Shown: in pieces, positions 22,087 to 31,675 of the stretch
Layout of the letters: the number at the start of each line of letters is the position of its first letter
Position numbering within the stretch: position 1 is the stretch's first letter
Assembly: GCA_002892395.1 (NCBI GenBank)
Contig: NBBL01000002.1
Span: forward strand, 211,490 to 275,489
From: Lachnospiraceae bacterium
GTDB lineage: Bacteria > Bacillota > Clostridia > Lachnospirales > Lachnospiraceae
Reading direction: 5' to 3'
Length of the DNA: 64,000 nucleotides
Notes under the pieces: model-generated
What the model was told of the DNA's origin: nothing
The model's input: the letters and a program-made list of their open reading frames with translations, nothing else
Database searches by the model: none
Translations under genes and position numbers: made by a program

Positions 22087-24471
22087 CTAATTTTTCTGCT
22101 TCGTTTCCAGACAGATTGCCCCCTCCTCCGCGGTGCAGCGAAGCCTGGCGCCCGCCTGCTTCAGACGTTCCACGGTGTCCGGGTGCGGATGCCCGTACCG
22201 ATTTCTCTTTCCGTAAGAGAGAACTGCGATTTTCGGACGAAGCAACGCGAGAAAATCCCGGGAAGAGGCGGTGCCGGAGCCATGATGTCCCACCTTAAGA
22301 ATATCAATATCGGACAGTGCTGCCTGCAGCTTCGGATCATCCCTTAGCCGAAGCAAAAGTGCTTCTTCGCTGTCTTTTCCCGCGTCTCCAGTAAAAAGGC
22401 ACCGGGTTTCCCCAAATGAAAACAGCAGGATAAGGGAATGCTCATTGACCTCCTCCGGAACTGTGCCCCGCACCGGCCAGAGGCAACGAAAGCAGCCCAG
22501 CTGATCTCCCGCGCCAAAATAGGCAAGGGTTGTCTCTGCTCTTCCTCTCGCTGCCTCCTTCAGACTCTCGTAACGAATCCCATCCGCCTCCGCCGCCGCT
22601 GTCAGAAGCAGGCGGTCAATCCTAAACTCCTGCGCCTCCCGCAGGAGATATTCCATTCCGTTGGTGTGATCAATGTCCGCATGGGTGATGAATGCGGCTT
22701 CAATGTGGCGAATCCCTCTGCTCTCCAGAAAGGGCTTCAGAATATATCGTCCGTTTCCCCGCTTGGATGTACTGCCGCCGTCTATGGTGACACAGGAATC
22801 CCCGCACTCAATGACAATCGAATCCCCCTGACCGATGTCCAAAAACCAGATGCGCGGCACGGCACTGTGAATCGGACGAATGGAACAGATCGCAAGCAGC
22901 AAAAGCAGGGCGCAGGACGCCCCCCGAAGCCGCCTTCGAAGGCGTACTCCGCCTGTTATCATCAGACCATACGCCGATAAAAGCAGCAGATAGTAGCACG
23001 CAATCTGCCAAAGCCTGGGGCGGCCGATGAGAATGCTGTGTCCCGGAAGGTGCTCCGCCGTCTCGCAGCAGATGTGATAAAACCGGAGAATCCCGTGTAC
23101 CGCTCCTGCCGCCGCCCGGGCAATGACTTTTAGGCCCGCACAGGTCCCGCCTCCAAATGCCAGAGCTGCCAGTCCCGCCCAAAGCAGCAGTCCCATGAGC
23201 GGAATCACCAGCAAATTGATCAGAATGCTGTACGGCGGAACCGCAAAAAACCAGTAGGCCAAAACGGGAAGCGTGACCAGAAATATGACTGTACTCACCA
23301 GCAATTGCTCCGACAGACAGCGCATCCCGTATCCCCAGCGCTCCCAAAGAAGAGGAAGAAAGCCGTCGCCCCTTTTTTTCTTCTTGAAACGGGTCTCGCG
23401 CCCCTGCTGCCAGATTCGAAGAAGTGCAGATGCCGGGCCTCCGATGGCAAACACTGCCAGGAAGGACAGCTGGAAGCCGCATTGAAACAATTCCAGCGGA
23501 GCGCACCACAAAAGCCCCAGCGCCGCCGCCCCCAGCGCACTGCGAAGATCATAATTGCGGCCGAGTGCCGCCGCCGTGAATGCCAAAAGCAGCATGAACA
23601 CCGCTCGGGTCACACCGGTGCCGCTCCCTGTGAGAAGGCTGTAAAGCATAAGACAGCCCCCTGCCACTGCACCGCTCAGACCGAAGCCAAGCCCCAGCTT
23701 CCGCAGCATCCGGTACAAGCCAAGCCCCAGCAGTGCGGCATGCAGTCCGCTGATGGCCAGCAGATGTGCGATCCCGTTTCTCCGGTACAGATCATACCAT
23801 TCATCCGAGAGCCCCTCCCGCACGCCGAATAAGGCGGCTCCCAGGAAGCCGGCATCTTCTTCCGGACAGCTAAGATGAAGCCGCCGAATACAGCCGTCGC
23901 GGGCGCGGCGCATTCCCTCCTTCCAGTGATCCCCTGCGGTGCGCCTCTCCCGATTGATTCCCAGAATTTCTCTGACGGAAACGCGATGTGTGATTCCTCT
24001 TGCCCGGTAGTAAGCGGCAAAATCAAACTCTCCCGGGTTGGTTGCAGGCTCAATCCGGGACAGCATTCCGCGGACCGTCACCCGATCTCCAATGTGAAAC
24101 GCCTCTGACTCTGCATCTCCTCCGGTTTCCGGAACACTCACCAGCACCCCGGGACAAATGAGCATCAGCCCCTTTTCCCGCGTCTCCACCGCCGCAATTT
24201 TCAGGGAGAGTACCGTCTCCTTGCCGCAACGCGCATCCAGCGCCAGCTCCTGCTTCCCCGGTGTCATCTCCCAAAGAAAGCGCCCGAAGTACAACAAAAA
24301 GGCTGTCAGAAACAGGCAGCCTCTTTTCCTCAGCGTTTCATCAGAAGCCCGGAATAAAAGTACGCCAAGCCCGGCAGTGATCAGGATCACTGCCGCAACG
24401 GAAATCCCCGCCCAGGCAATCAGCTCTCCAAGTACCGCACCGGCTGCAAGGATCTCAAAAGGCCGTCTCAT
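22087..24471 (-). CDS. comEC: ComEC/Rec2 competence channel protein
   Basis: 794 residues. Order: N-terminal membrane helices, the DUF4131 OB-like region with GVLVSVPETGG (about 100-180), the Competence domain with GIAHLLAISGLHAALLG and many helices (220-520), then a metallo-beta-lactamase-like domain (from IWFLDIGQGDSIVIECG near 545) with FITHADIDHTNGMEYLL and KVGHHGSGTASS. These are the DNA-uptake channel and a putative nuclease domain. Full length. Last gene of a minus-strand run after the kinase and GerMN genes; the mobile element begins ~80 bases downstream. Confidence 0.92.
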   Translation of the reverse strand: MRRPFEILAAGAVLGELIAWAGISVAAVILITAGLGVLLFRASDETLRKRGCLFLTAFLLYFGRFLWEMTPGKQELALDARCGKETVLSLKIAAVETREKGLMLICPGVLVSVPETGGDAESEAFHIGDRVTVRGMLSRIEPATNPGEFDFAAYYRARGITHRVSVREILGINRERRTAGDHWKEGMRRARDGCIRRLHLSCPEEDAGFLGAALFGVREGLSDEWYDLYRRNGIAHLLAISGLHAALLGLGLYRMLRKLGLGFGLSGAVAGGCLMLYSLLTGSGTGVTRAVFMLLLAFTAAALGRNYDLRSALGAAALGLLWCAPLELFQCGFQLSFLAVFAIGGPASALLRIWQQGRETRFKKKKRGDGFLPLLWERWGYGMRCLSEQLLVSTVIFLVTLPVLAYWFFAVPPYSILINLLVIPLMGLLLWAGLAALAFGGGTCAGLKVIARAAAGAVHGILRFYHICCETAEHLPGHSILIGRPRLWQIACYYLLLLSAYGLMITGGVRLRRRLRGASCALLLLLAICSIRPIHSAVPRIWFLDIGQGDSIVIECGDSCVTIDGGSTSKRGNGRYILKPFLESRGIRHIEAAFITHADIDHTNGMEYLLREAQEFRIDRLLLTAAAEADGIRYESLKEAARGRAETTLAYFGAGDQLGCFRCLWPVRGTVPEEVNEHSLILLFSFGETRCLFTGDAGKDSEEALLLRLRDDPKLQAALSDIDILKVGHHGSGTASSRDFLALLRPKIAVLSYGKRNRYGHPHPDTVERLKQAGARLRCTAEEGAICLETKQKN

Positions 24472-24526
24472 TCGATGTTCCGTTTACTCCACGTTTCTGT
24501 TTAGTCCATTTACTCCACGTTGCTGT

Positions 24527-25492
24527 TTATTCCATATAATCCAGGTTTCGTTCAAACAAGGTGTCCAGAGAAACCACGTCGCGGAATTGCACATTCTGCG
24601 CTCCCTCGACTGCAATCTGCACCCGCTGCACGGTCTGCAGCTCAGACAGAGAATTGACAATCGCATAGATGGTCAGATTCGGATTCTCTATCGGAACTGC
24701 GTCCAGAAACTCCTTGCTGAAATTGAGATAACAGATGCTCTCATTGACTGAGATGCTAAGCAGCTTGGTGGCATTGGAAACAATGGCCGTGTGATCCGGA
24801 CTCTGCGGGCCCGCAATCAGCTGCTCCACAATCAGCTGCTCCACCGGCATGTCAACCCGGTAGGTCAGCGTGCGAATTTCTTTTTTCAAACCGGTGCCTT
24901 CGGCGTCTGCAAAATAAAGGGTCAGATCAATGCTCTCGTAGCTGTTGACGTCGGACACGCCGCTTACAAAATCATTTCCTCCGAACGGTCCGAGCGGTGT
25001 TCCCTTTTCCCCCACCAACGGCTGTCCGCCGGAATAAATCCCCACATAACGCACCCCCTGAATCTGGGAGAGCGTATTGGTCAAAGCTGCGTTGCACAGT
25101 GCCTTTCGCTCCGACTTAAGCTCTGCGTAGCGCTCATTAAAGTAGAGGTACAGCACATCCCCGTCCAGGCTGAAGCTTTCAAACCTGACCTTTCCCCCTA
25201 CGGCCGGAACCACGTCCGCATCATTGGGAACCTGTAACAGCTGTTCCATGAGCTCCGAGACCAGTGCACGGGTTTCCGTCTGCTTCGCTTCATATACAAT
25301 CGGGGACAGCGAGGTCACATTTTTGTCCAGATAGTAAATATTGTAGCGCCCCTCTCCCGGATTTGCCTCACGCCGGGACTGACCGCATCCGATCAGCACC
25401 GCACTCACCGCGAGAAGCACCATCAGGATCAGAAGGACTCTCTGCGTTCTGTGTCCGGTCCTATATTGTTCTCCCTCTCCGTGGGATTTCAC
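24527..25492 (-). CDS. GerMN domain lipoprotein
   Basis: 321 residues. Signal peptide RVLLILMVLLAVSAVLIGC with a lipobox ending at Cys36, then two GerMN (sporulation/germination) domains: about 45-170 (YYLDKNVTSLSPIVYEAK...VPNDADVVPAV...LYLYFNERY) and 190-315 (LTLYFADAEG...EQLIAGP...LNFSKEFL). GerMN proteins occur in spore germination and in cell-envelope lipoproteins paired with kinases. It is directly downstream of the histidine kinase gene, which hints at a sensory partner role; that is an inference. Confidence 0.85.
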   Translation of the reverse strand: MKSHGEGEQYRTGHRTQRVLLILMVLLAVSAVLIGCGQSRREANPGEGRYNIYYLDKNVTSLSPIVYEAKQTETRALVSELMEQLLQVPNDADVVPAVGGKVRFESFSLDGDVLYLYFNERYAELKSERKALCNAALTNTLSQIQGVRYVGIYSGGQPLVGEKGTPLGPFGGNDFVSGVSDVNSYESIDLTLYFADAEGTGLKKEIRTLTYRVDMPVEQLIVEQLIAGPQSPDHTAIVSNATKLLSISVNESICYLNFSKEFLDAVPIENPNLTIYAIVNSLSELQTVQRVQIAVEGAQNVQFRDVVSLDTLFERNLDYME

Positions 25493-25530
25493 GCTGTATT
25501 TCCTCCTCTGTATTCTGATTTCCTGTATTT

Positions 25531-25748
25531 AGACTGCCTGCATCCGGGTTGCTGCATTCGGCCTGCTGCATTCAGAACTGCCCCATTCGGCCTGCCCCAT
25601 TCGGCCTGCCCCATTCGGAACTGCTGCATTCGGAACTACTCCATTCGGAACTGCTGCATTTGGACTGCCCCATTCGGGCTGCCACATTCGGAACTGCCCC
25701 CATTCGAAACTGCTGCATTCGGAACTGCCTCATTCGGGCTGCCTCATT
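25531..25748. repeat. Degenerate 14-16-bp tandem repeats
   Basis: About 14 head-to-tail copies of a unit such as CATTCGGAACTGCTG or CATTCGGCCTGCCC on the plus strand, varying in length from 14 to 16 bases. They fill the space between the kinase stop and the GerMN start. Because the unit length is not a multiple of three and varies, the open plus-strand frame across them is not a credible gene. Confidence 0.85.
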
Positions 25749-27285
25749 CTTCTGCCTCTCTGCTCTCGCCCGGGCGCTCCCCACCGTTTTCTTTTCTGTC
25801 TGCAGCAGCATTCCTGCCGCTCTTCTCAATATAATTTAGCGGGATGCGAACCAGGAAGCTGCTTCCCTCCCCCTCCTTGCTGCTCACCCGGATGATTCCG
25901 TGGTGCATCAATATAATTTCTCGGGTAATCGCGAGCCCCAGTCCGGTTCCGCCGGTCTCCCGGGATCTTGCCTTATCCACCCGGTAAAAGCGCTCAAACA
26001 CCTGCTCCTGACGGCTCTCCGGGATCCCGATTCCCCCGTCCTCCACCCGGATATAGCAAAATTGATGATCCGCATCCAGGTTTACCTTGACCCATCCGTC
26101 CTTCACATTGTACTTAATTCCGTTTTCCACCAGATTCATGATGGCAAGAGAAAACTTGACTTCATCCACATCTGCCGTGGTCTCCCGTACGGTTTCCAAT
26201 ATCAGCTCAATGTTATTGACCCGTGCCAGCGGACGCAGCCGCTTCAGAATTTGCTCCAGCATCTCGTGCATATCCGTCGCCTTTCGATTCAAAACAAAGG
26301 ACGAACGATCCATGCGGACCAGACTCAGAAGATCATCGATAATCTTCGCCTCCCGATCAATTTCCTGAGAGATGTCATTCATAAAATCTTTGTACATCTC
26401 AATCGGCGCATCCTCCATGCTCATAAGCGAATCTGCCAGGACGCGGATGGATGTGATCGGCGTCTTCAGCTCATGGGATACGTTGGAGACAAATTCCTCC
26501 CTGGAGCGATCCAGTGTTTTCAAACGCCGCAGCGTCTCGTTGATGGCTTCGGAAAGCTGTGCCGTCATAACGTAGCTCCCCTGGGGTACATTCTGATCCA
26601 GATCACCGGAGGCCACCTTTCTCAGGGAATTTTTCAGCTCATAAAAGGGCTGCAGTACCCTTCTCACAATCATGGCGCCGGCAGTCAGGATGGCAATAAA
26701 CAGTGCTGCATTCAATATCAAAAGCGTATTTCCGGTGCTTTTCAGTTCCTTTCTCTGCATTTCCGTGGATGAGATGAACAAAAGCACCCCGCTGACCGGG
26801 CGCTCCTCTTCCTCTGCCTCCACTTCAACGGAATCATAGACCGGCATGGTCTGCACCACATAGCATTTGCCGTAATTGTAGCTGGTCCTGCTCTCTCCGC
26901 GAAATCCCCGTATCACCTCCGGCGCCACATGATACCGTCCCTCGGCCAAGTGAAAGCTGTCTCGAATAATGCGGTAGTCCCGATCCACCAGAATGACACG
27001 CCCGCTGTAGGACTGGGCAATGGCATCCATCTCGGTATTAAGCGTCTCTTCCTGTGACGAACTGCCCTTAAAATATCCGGCTCTTGAAAGCTTGGTCGCA
27101 AGAATCAGGCTTCGATTCTGAATATCTGCCTTGCGGCTTTCAATCATGTTCTGCCGAAAGGAATTGGTGAGAACTGCGCTCTGAATAAAAAGGGGAATCC
27201 CCCCGATGAGAAAAAAAAGAACCATGAGCACATACTTAAGGCGCATCAGGGGAAGTCGTTTTCTCTGTTTTCGTCCTGTTTCCAT
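25744..27285 (-). CDS. Membrane sensor histidine kinase
   Basis: 513 residues. Two membrane helices (VLMVLFFLIGGIPLFIQSA near 20 and TLLILNAALFIAILTAGAMIV near 190) flank an extracytoplasmic sensor of ~150 residues; then HAMP (RRVLQPFYELKNSLRKVASGD), HisKA with SHELKTPITSI (His about 270), and HATPase with NLVENGIKYN, GGIGIP and TGLGLAI. It is the PhoR/WalK type. No response regulator gene lies next to it, so the partner is elsewhere. The acidic/Glu-rich C-terminal tail (ADRKENGGERPGESREAEE) is an addition beyond the catalytic core. Confidence 0.92.
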   Translation of the reverse strand: METGRKQRKRLPLMRLKYVLMVLFFLIGGIPLFIQSAVLTNSFRQNMIESRKADIQNRSLILATKLSRAGYFKGSSSQEETLNTEMDAIAQSYSGRVILVDRDYRIIRDSFHLAEGRYHVAPEVIRGFRGESRTSYNYGKCYVVQTMPVYDSVEVEAEEEERPVSGVLLFISSTEMQRKELKSTGNTLLILNAALFIAILTAGAMIVRRVLQPFYELKNSLRKVASGDLDQNVPQGSYVMTAQLSEAINETLRRLKTLDRSREEFVSNVSHELKTPITSIRVLADSLMSMEDAPIEMYKDFMNDISQEIDREAKIIDDLLSLVRMDRSSFVLNRKATDMHEMLEQILKRLRPLARVNNIELILETVRETTADVDEVKFSLAIMNLVENGIKYNVKDGWVKVNLDADHQFCYIRVEDGGIGIPESRQEQVFERFYRVDKARSRETGGTGLGLAITREIILMHHGIIRVSSKEGEGSSFLVRIPLNYIEKSGRNAAADRKENGGERPGESREAEE

Positions 27286-27420
27286 CCGCTGTTCTCTCTT
27301 TCCTCCGCATTTGTCCCAAGTATAGCATGTTTGCCGTAGGAATTCAGTCTCCTTATATCCCCATTGCTAAAGAAAGGGGCATTACGTTGACATTCGGTAA
27401 CATGCAGGAGCAGGCAAGAA

Positions 27421-27449
27421 TTGATCTTTTATGCCGTCTGGTCTATACT
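27421..27449 (+). promoter_or_regulatory. Sigma-A promoter of the zinc-ribbon membrane protein gene
   Basis: TTGATC, 17 bases, TATACT; the start codon is 71 bases after the -10. Confidence 0.7.
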
Positions 27450-27519
27450 AAAGCGTGGAATCCCATGGATTTTTGCAGGTCGCTTGAGACCCTTTTCCAA
27501 TTCTAAAAGAGGTAACTTT

Positions 27520-28224
27520 ATGAAGTATTGTCCGGATTGTGACATGGAGTTTATCGACAGTGTGGAGACCTGTACCGACTGCGGAAAGCCGCTGGTGGAC
27601 AAGGAACAGTATCTCGCCGAAGAAAGCGCGCGGATCGAACGGGAAGCGGCGGAACAGACGCAGCTTCTGAAGGAACAGCAGGCTGCTCTCGATGCAGAGG
27701 CAGAAAACGCTGCCGATGACCGTCGTCCTGCCCCGGCTGTCTATGTCAGGCGGGCCGATCGCTATGAGGATTTGAAATCATCCGCCTCCGCCTTTCTGAT
27801 CGTCGGAATTGTCATGGTGATTTTGTCCGTGTTAAGCTGGGGACATGCTCTGCATCTTCCCTTCAGCATTCCCTCCAACGTGATGCTTCGAATTCTGTTC
27901 CTTCTCTTCGCGGTGGGTTCCTTCGCTGTCTATATAAAGACGACAGCAGATGCCAAAACGGTTCACGGACAAATCGAAGAGGAACAGAAGGCGACAGAGC
28001 AGCTGACCTCCTGGTTCCTGGAAAGCTACACGCCGGAAGCCGTGGATGCCGCCGTCCAAAAGGAAAACGGCACTCTTCGCCCTGAGGTTCTCGCTTTAAA
28101 GCGAATGGATTACATTCAGGATGTTTTCATCACACAGTACGATCTGGCGGATCAGGCCTACGTGGACGCACTGTCTGAGGATATCTACGCCAAGCTTTAC
28201 GAGCCCGAGCAGGGCGACGAATAA
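27520..28224 (+). CDS. Zinc-ribbon two-TM membrane protein, 234 aa
   Basis: Start at ATG 27520 (MKYCPDCDMEF) behind AAAGAGG. An N-terminal zinc ribbon (YCPDCDME...TCTDCGKPL) is followed by a Glu/Gln-rich coiled region, two adjacent membrane helices (ASAFLIVGIVMVILSVLSW and MLRILFLLFAVGSFAVYI), and a helical cytoplasmic C-terminus. Architecture common in Lachnospiraceae; function unknown. Own promoter at 27,421-27,449, terminator at 28,359. Confidence 0.75.
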   Translation: MKYCPDCDMEFIDSVETCTDCGKPLVDKEQYLAEESARIEREAAEQTQLLKEQQAALDAEAENAADDRRPAPAVYVRRADRYEDLKSSASAFLIVGIVMVILSVLSWGHALHLPFSIPSNVMLRILFLLFAVGSFAVYIKTTADAKTVHGQIEEEQKATEQLTSWFLESYTPEAVDAAVQKENGTLRPEVLALKRMDYIQDVFITQYDLADQAYVDALSEDIYAKLYEPEQGDE

Positions 28225-28244
28225 ACCGTCGGCCAGCAAACCCC

Positions 28245-28358
28245 CAAATCATCCGCGGGCTCAGATTCGCTGCCCCGTGAAACCAATCATCCGCGGATCC
28301 GGATTCGTTGCCCCGTGAAGCAAACCATCCGCGGGCCCGGATTCGCTGCCCCGTGAAA
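28245..28358. repeat. Three 38-bp tandem repeats
   Basis: Units at 28,245-28,282, 28,283-28,320 and 28,321-28,358, each about 90% alike, with the core ATCCGCGG (fully palindromic ATCCGCGGAT in unit 2) and the end GCTGCCCCGTGAA. Located between the stop of a plus-strand gene and the shared terminator. No spacer sequence, so not a CRISPR array. Confidence 0.9.
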
Positions 28359-28392
28359 CAAAGCACCGCCGGTCAAACCGGCGGTGCTTTGT
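28359..28392. terminator. Bidirectional terminator
   Basis: AAAGCACCGCCGG and CCGGCGGTGCTTT form a 13-bp perfect stem around TCAAA, with A and T runs on both sides; it can end the plus-strand gene and the minus-strand tpiA unit. Confidence 0.88.
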
Positions 28393-28469
28393 TATGAAAC
28401 CGGGAGCTGCCCTCCCCTTCGTTCAGCAGCTCCTGCCGGATTCTCTTTCTTCACGGCTTCCGCCGGTAC

Positions 28470-29225
28470 TCAGGCCTTCTGATAGTGAACAATGGTTCCG
28501 AAGTCCGGCTTCAACGACGCACCGCCGATCAGACCGCCGTCAATGTTGGCCTGGGACAGCAGCTCCTTGCAGTTTGCCGCATTCATGGAGCCGCCGTACT
28601 GAATCCGAATTGCCTCCGCTGTGGCCTCCCCATAGAGCCCGGCAATGGTTCGCCGAATTCCGCCGCAGATTTCCTCCGCCTGCCCGGTGGTAGCCGTCTT
28701 TCCGGTTCCGATTGCCCAGATCGGCTCATACGCAATCACCACATCCTTTGCCTGCTGGGCAGACACACCCGAAAACGCGATCTTGATCTGCATGTTGATC
28801 CAGTCCATAGTAATTCCGGCCTCCCGCTGCTCCAGCGTCTCTCCGCAGCAGACAATCGGGCGAAACCCATATTCGATCAGCTTCAACAGCTTTTTGTTAA
28901 CCGTCTGATCCGTCTCTCCAAAGTACTGTCTTCGTTCGGAATGTCCGATGATGACGTACTCCACTCCTGCGTCCTTCAGCATCTTCGGAGAAATTTCCCC
29001 TGTAAACGCCCCCTTGTCCTCAAAATGGACATTTTCCGCACCGAGACGAACATTGCTCCCCTTGATGGCCTCCCGCACCGGAATGATGTCGATGGCAGGA
29101 ACACAGTATACCACATCAACATCCGGATTCTGAACCAAGGGCGCCAGCGTTTTGACCAGCTCTACCGCCTCACTCGGCGTCTGATTCATCTTCCAGTTTC
29201 CCGCAATAATTTTTCTTCTGCTCAT
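28470..29225 (-). CDS. tpiA: Triosephosphate isomerase
   Basis: 251 residues, the usual length. GNWKMNQ at 9-15 holds the catalytic Lys, IIGHSERR the electrophilic His (about 95), and [16 protein letters not shown] the catalytic Glu and flexible loop; the phosphate loop is near [11 protein letters not shown]. Interconverts dihydroxyacetone phosphate and glyceraldehyde 3-phosphate in the cytoplasm. Last of the gap-pgk-tpi run, 24 bases after pgk, closed by the terminator at 28,359. Confidence 0.97.
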   Translation of the reverse strand: MSRRKIIAGNWKMNQTPSEAVELVKTLAPLVQNPDVDVVYCVPAIDIIPVREAIKGSNVRLGAENVHFEDKGAFTGEISPKMLKDAGVEYVIIGHSERRQYFGETDQTVNKKLLKLIEYGFRPIVCCGETLEQREAGITMDWINMQIKIAFSGVSAQQAKDVVIAYEPIWAIGTGKTATTGQAEEICGGIRRTIAGLYGEATAEAIRIQYGGSMNAANCKELLSQANIDGGLIGGASLKPDFGTIVHYQKA

Positions 29226-29249
29226 GCTTTTTCCCTCCAGCCATCCTTC

Positions 29250-30467
29250 TCACTGCCTGTCATCTGCCGCTGCCACACCCGGAAGCTCCTTGCCCTCAAG
29301 AAATTCAAGGGAGGCACCGCCGCCGGTGGAAATGTGGGTCATTTGATCCGCAAATCCCAAACGCTTCACCGCACTGACGGAGTCTCCGCCGCCCACCACG
29401 GTGGTGGCATCCTTGAGACCTGCCACTGCCTTGCAGACCTCCAGCGTGCCCACTGCAAAATTCTCAAACTCAAAGACTCCCATGGGGCCGTTCCAGACAA
29501 CCGTCCTGGCGCCTTCCAGTGCCGCGCAAAAGCGGGCAATGCTCTTCGGGCCGATGTCCATTCCCTCCCAGTCGTCCGGGATCTCCTCAAACACCCGGCG
29601 CTCCGCATCGTTGGAAAATTCCTTTGCAGCCACATTGTCGATCGGAAGGATCAGCTTCACGCCCCGTTCCTTCGCCTTCTTCTCCATGTCCAGCGCGTAG
29701 TCCAGCTTATCGTCCTCGCAGAGAGACTTTCCGATCCGATGTCCCTCCGCCTTCTTAAAGGTGTAAGCCATTCCGCCGCCGATGATCAGGGTGTCCACTT
29801 TTTCCAGCAGATTGCTGATCACATTCAGCTTGTCCGAAACCTTGGCGCCTCCCAAAATTGCGACAAAGGGACGCACCGGATTTTCCACGGCCTGTCCCAG
29901 GAAACGGATCTCCTTCTCCATGAGGTAACCGACTGCATTCTCCCGGCAGTACTTGGTGACACCCACATTCGAGCAGTGGGCCCGGTGTGCAGTTCCAAAC
30001 GCATCGTCCACAAAAATTCCGTTGTCGCAGAGGGATGCCAGCTCCTTCGCGTATTCCTCTGCCCGCTCATCCTTCCCGTATTTCGTCTCCTCTGCACGGT
30101 ACCGGGTGTTTTCCAGAAGCAGCACATCCCCTGCCTTCAGCGTTTTCGCCAGGGCTCTGGTTTCCGCTCCCGTGACCTGCGGATCCGAGACAAAGAGAAC
30201 CTTCCTGCCGAGGCGCTCGGACAGCGCCTTTGCCACCGGCGCCAGACTCAGCTCCGGAAGAGCCTCCCCCTTCGGCTTGCCGAGATGGGAGCAGAGAATC
30301 AGCTTTGCTCCTTGATCCAACAGCTTTTTGATGGTGGGCAGCGCGCCGTCGATTCGATTGTAATTCTGAATCACACCGTTCTGAATCGGCACATTAAAAT
30401 CGCAGCGCACCAGAACCTTCTGGTCCTTCAGGTTCTTTAAATCATCAATTGTCTTTTTATTCAGCAT
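29250..30467 (-). CDS. pgk: Phosphoglycerate kinase
   Basis: 405 residues. [14 protein letters not shown] near 20 and the substrate-binding Arg/His region [12 protein letters not shown] near 58 are the N-domain; [25 protein letters not shown] and [16 protein letters not shown] the nucleotide-binding C-domain. Makes ATP from 1,3-bisphosphoglycerate. Between gap and tpiA. Confidence 0.97.
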   Translation of the reverse strand: MLNKKTIDDLKNLKDQKVLVRCDFNVPIQNGVIQNYNRIDGALPTIKKLLDQGAKLILCSHLGKPKGEALPELSLAPVAKALSERLGRKVLFVSDPQVTGAETRALAKTLKAGDVLLLENTRYRAEETKYGKDERAEEYAKELASLCDNGIFVDDAFGTAHRAHCSNVGVTKYCRENAVGYLMEKEIRFLGQAVENPVRPFVAILGGAKVSDKLNVISNLLEKVDTLIIGGGMAYTFKKAEGHRIGKSLCEDDKLDYALDMEKKAKERGVKLILPIDNVAAKEFSNDAERRVFEEIPDDWEGMDIGPKSIARFCAALEGARTVVWNGPMGVFEFENFAVGTLEVCKAVAGLKDATTVVGGGDSVSAVKRLGFADQMTHISTGGGASLEFLEGKELPGVAAADDRQ

Positions 30468-30503
30468 ATATGACCTCCTTTTCTGACTGATCCATACAAA
30501 ACA

Positions 30504-30531
30504 GGGACCCGATCAAAAAGACCGGATCCCC
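30504..30531 (-). terminator. Hairpin between gap and pgk
   Basis: Minus-strand GGGGATCCGG pairs with TCGGGTCCC, followed by TGTTTTG. Probably a partial terminator or processing stem that sets gap above pgk-tpi. Confidence 0.6.
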
Positions 30532-30546
30532 ATACGTATTCCAGAC

Positions 30547-31575
30547 TTACGCCAGCTCCGCAAAGTACTTAATGGTGCGAACCATCTGACTCGTATAAGA
30601 ATTCTCATTGTCGTACCAGGAAACCACCTGGACCTGATAGAGGTCGTCTGCAATCCGGCTCACCATGGTCTGCGTGGCGTCAAAGAGGGAGCCGTACTTC
30701 ATCCCGATCACATCGGAGGATACAATTTCATCCGTGTTGTAGCCAAAGGACTCGTTGGACGCGGCCTTCATGGCTGCGTTGATCTCTTCCTTCGTGACGT
30801 TCTCCTTCTTGACCACGGCAGTCAGAATGGTGGTGGAGCCGGTGGGAACCGGAACCCGCTGCGCGGAGCCGATCAGCTTTCCGTTGAGCTCCGGAATGAC
30901 AAGCCCGATTGCCTTTGCCGCACCGGTGCTGTTCGGAACAATGTTCGCCGCACCTGCTCTGGATCTTCTCAGATCGCCTTTGCGCTGTGGACCGTCAAGA
31001 ATCATCTGATCCCCCGTGTACGCGTGAATGGTGCTCATGATTCCGGACTGAATCGGCGCATACTCATTCAGCGCCTTTGCCATGGGCGCCAGGCAGTTTG
31101 TGGTGCAGGACGCCGCAGAAATCACCGTGTCATCCTTGGTCAGGGTCTTCTCATTGACATTAAACACAATGGTCGGAAGATCATTTCCCGCCGGAGCGGA
31201 GATGACCACCTTCTTGGCGCCTGCTGCCAGATGCGCAGAAGCCTTCTCCTTGGACGTATAGAAGCCGGTGCACTCCAGAACCACATCCACCCCGATCTTT
31301 CCCCAGGGAAGATTCTTTGCATCCGCTTCTTTATAGATCGTAATCTTCTTTCCGTCCACCGTGATGCTGTCCTCTCCGGACTCCACGGTATGTTTGCCTT
31401 CGCCCATTCTTCCCATGAAGCCGCCCTGTGCGGTATCGTACTTCAAAAGGTGTGCCAGCATTTCCGGCTTGGTCAGATCGTTGATTGCTACGACCTCATA
31501 CCCCTCCGCCTCAAACATCTGTCTGAACGCGAGACGACCGATGCGTCCGAATCCGTTAATTGCCACTTTTACCAT
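30547..31575 (-). CDS. gap: Glyceraldehyde-3-phosphate dehydrogenase
   Basis: 342 residues. NAD-binding [12 protein letters not shown] at 7-18, the catalytic Cys in [12 protein letters not shown] near 157, His in IHAYTGDQ, and the phosphate-site [15 protein letters not shown]. Has an Asp-type NAD preference (INDLTK). First gene of the glycolytic run with a sigma-A promoter at 31,645-31,673. Confidence 0.97.
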   Translation of the reverse strand: MVKVAINGFGRIGRLAFRQMFEAEGYEVVAINDLTKPEMLAHLLKYDTAQGGFMGRMGEGKHTVESGEDSITVDGKKITIYKEADAKNLPWGKIGVDVVLECTGFYTSKEKASAHLAAGAKKVVISAPAGNDLPTIVFNVNEKTLTKDDTVISAASCTTNCLAPMAKALNEYAPIQSGIMSTIHAYTGDQMILDGPQRKGDLRRSRAGAANIVPNSTGAAKAIGLVIPELNGKLIGSAQRVPVPTGSTTILTAVVKKENVTKEEINAAMKAASNESFGYNTDEIVSSDVIGMKYGSLFDATQTMVSRIADDLYQVQVVSWYDNENSYTSQMVRTIKYFAELA

Positions 31576-31644
31576 TGTTTTTTCCTCCTGCGTACTGATC
31601 CGTGTCCATTGATGTTGACATTGTTATTTTATAGTCACACTTTT

Positions 31645-31673
31645 ATTGTACTCGTCGCTTTCTCAAAATGCAA
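31645..31673 (-). promoter_or_regulatory. Sigma-A promoter of gap-pgk-tpi
   Basis: Minus strand TTGCAT, 17 bases, TACAAT; the -10 lies 70 bases before the gap start and the -35 touches the end of the upstream Na/Pi cotransporter gene. Confidence 0.75.
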
Positions 31674-31675
31674 GA

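Noticed and set aside
25451..25834. Plus-strand open frame over the 14-16-bp repeats
   Set aside because: The protein is only the translated repeat, the unit length varies so that the frame drifts, and there is no ribosome binding site.
28245..28358. CRISPR array
   Set aside because: The 38-bp units are directly adjacent without spacers, and there are no cas genes in the window. The 23-bp array at 63,586 is excluded for the same reason.
28485..30440. Long (651-codon) plus-strand frame opposite tpiA and pgk
   Set aside because: It is antisense to two clear glycolytic genes; long shadows like this arise from codon bias in GC-rich coding DNA.
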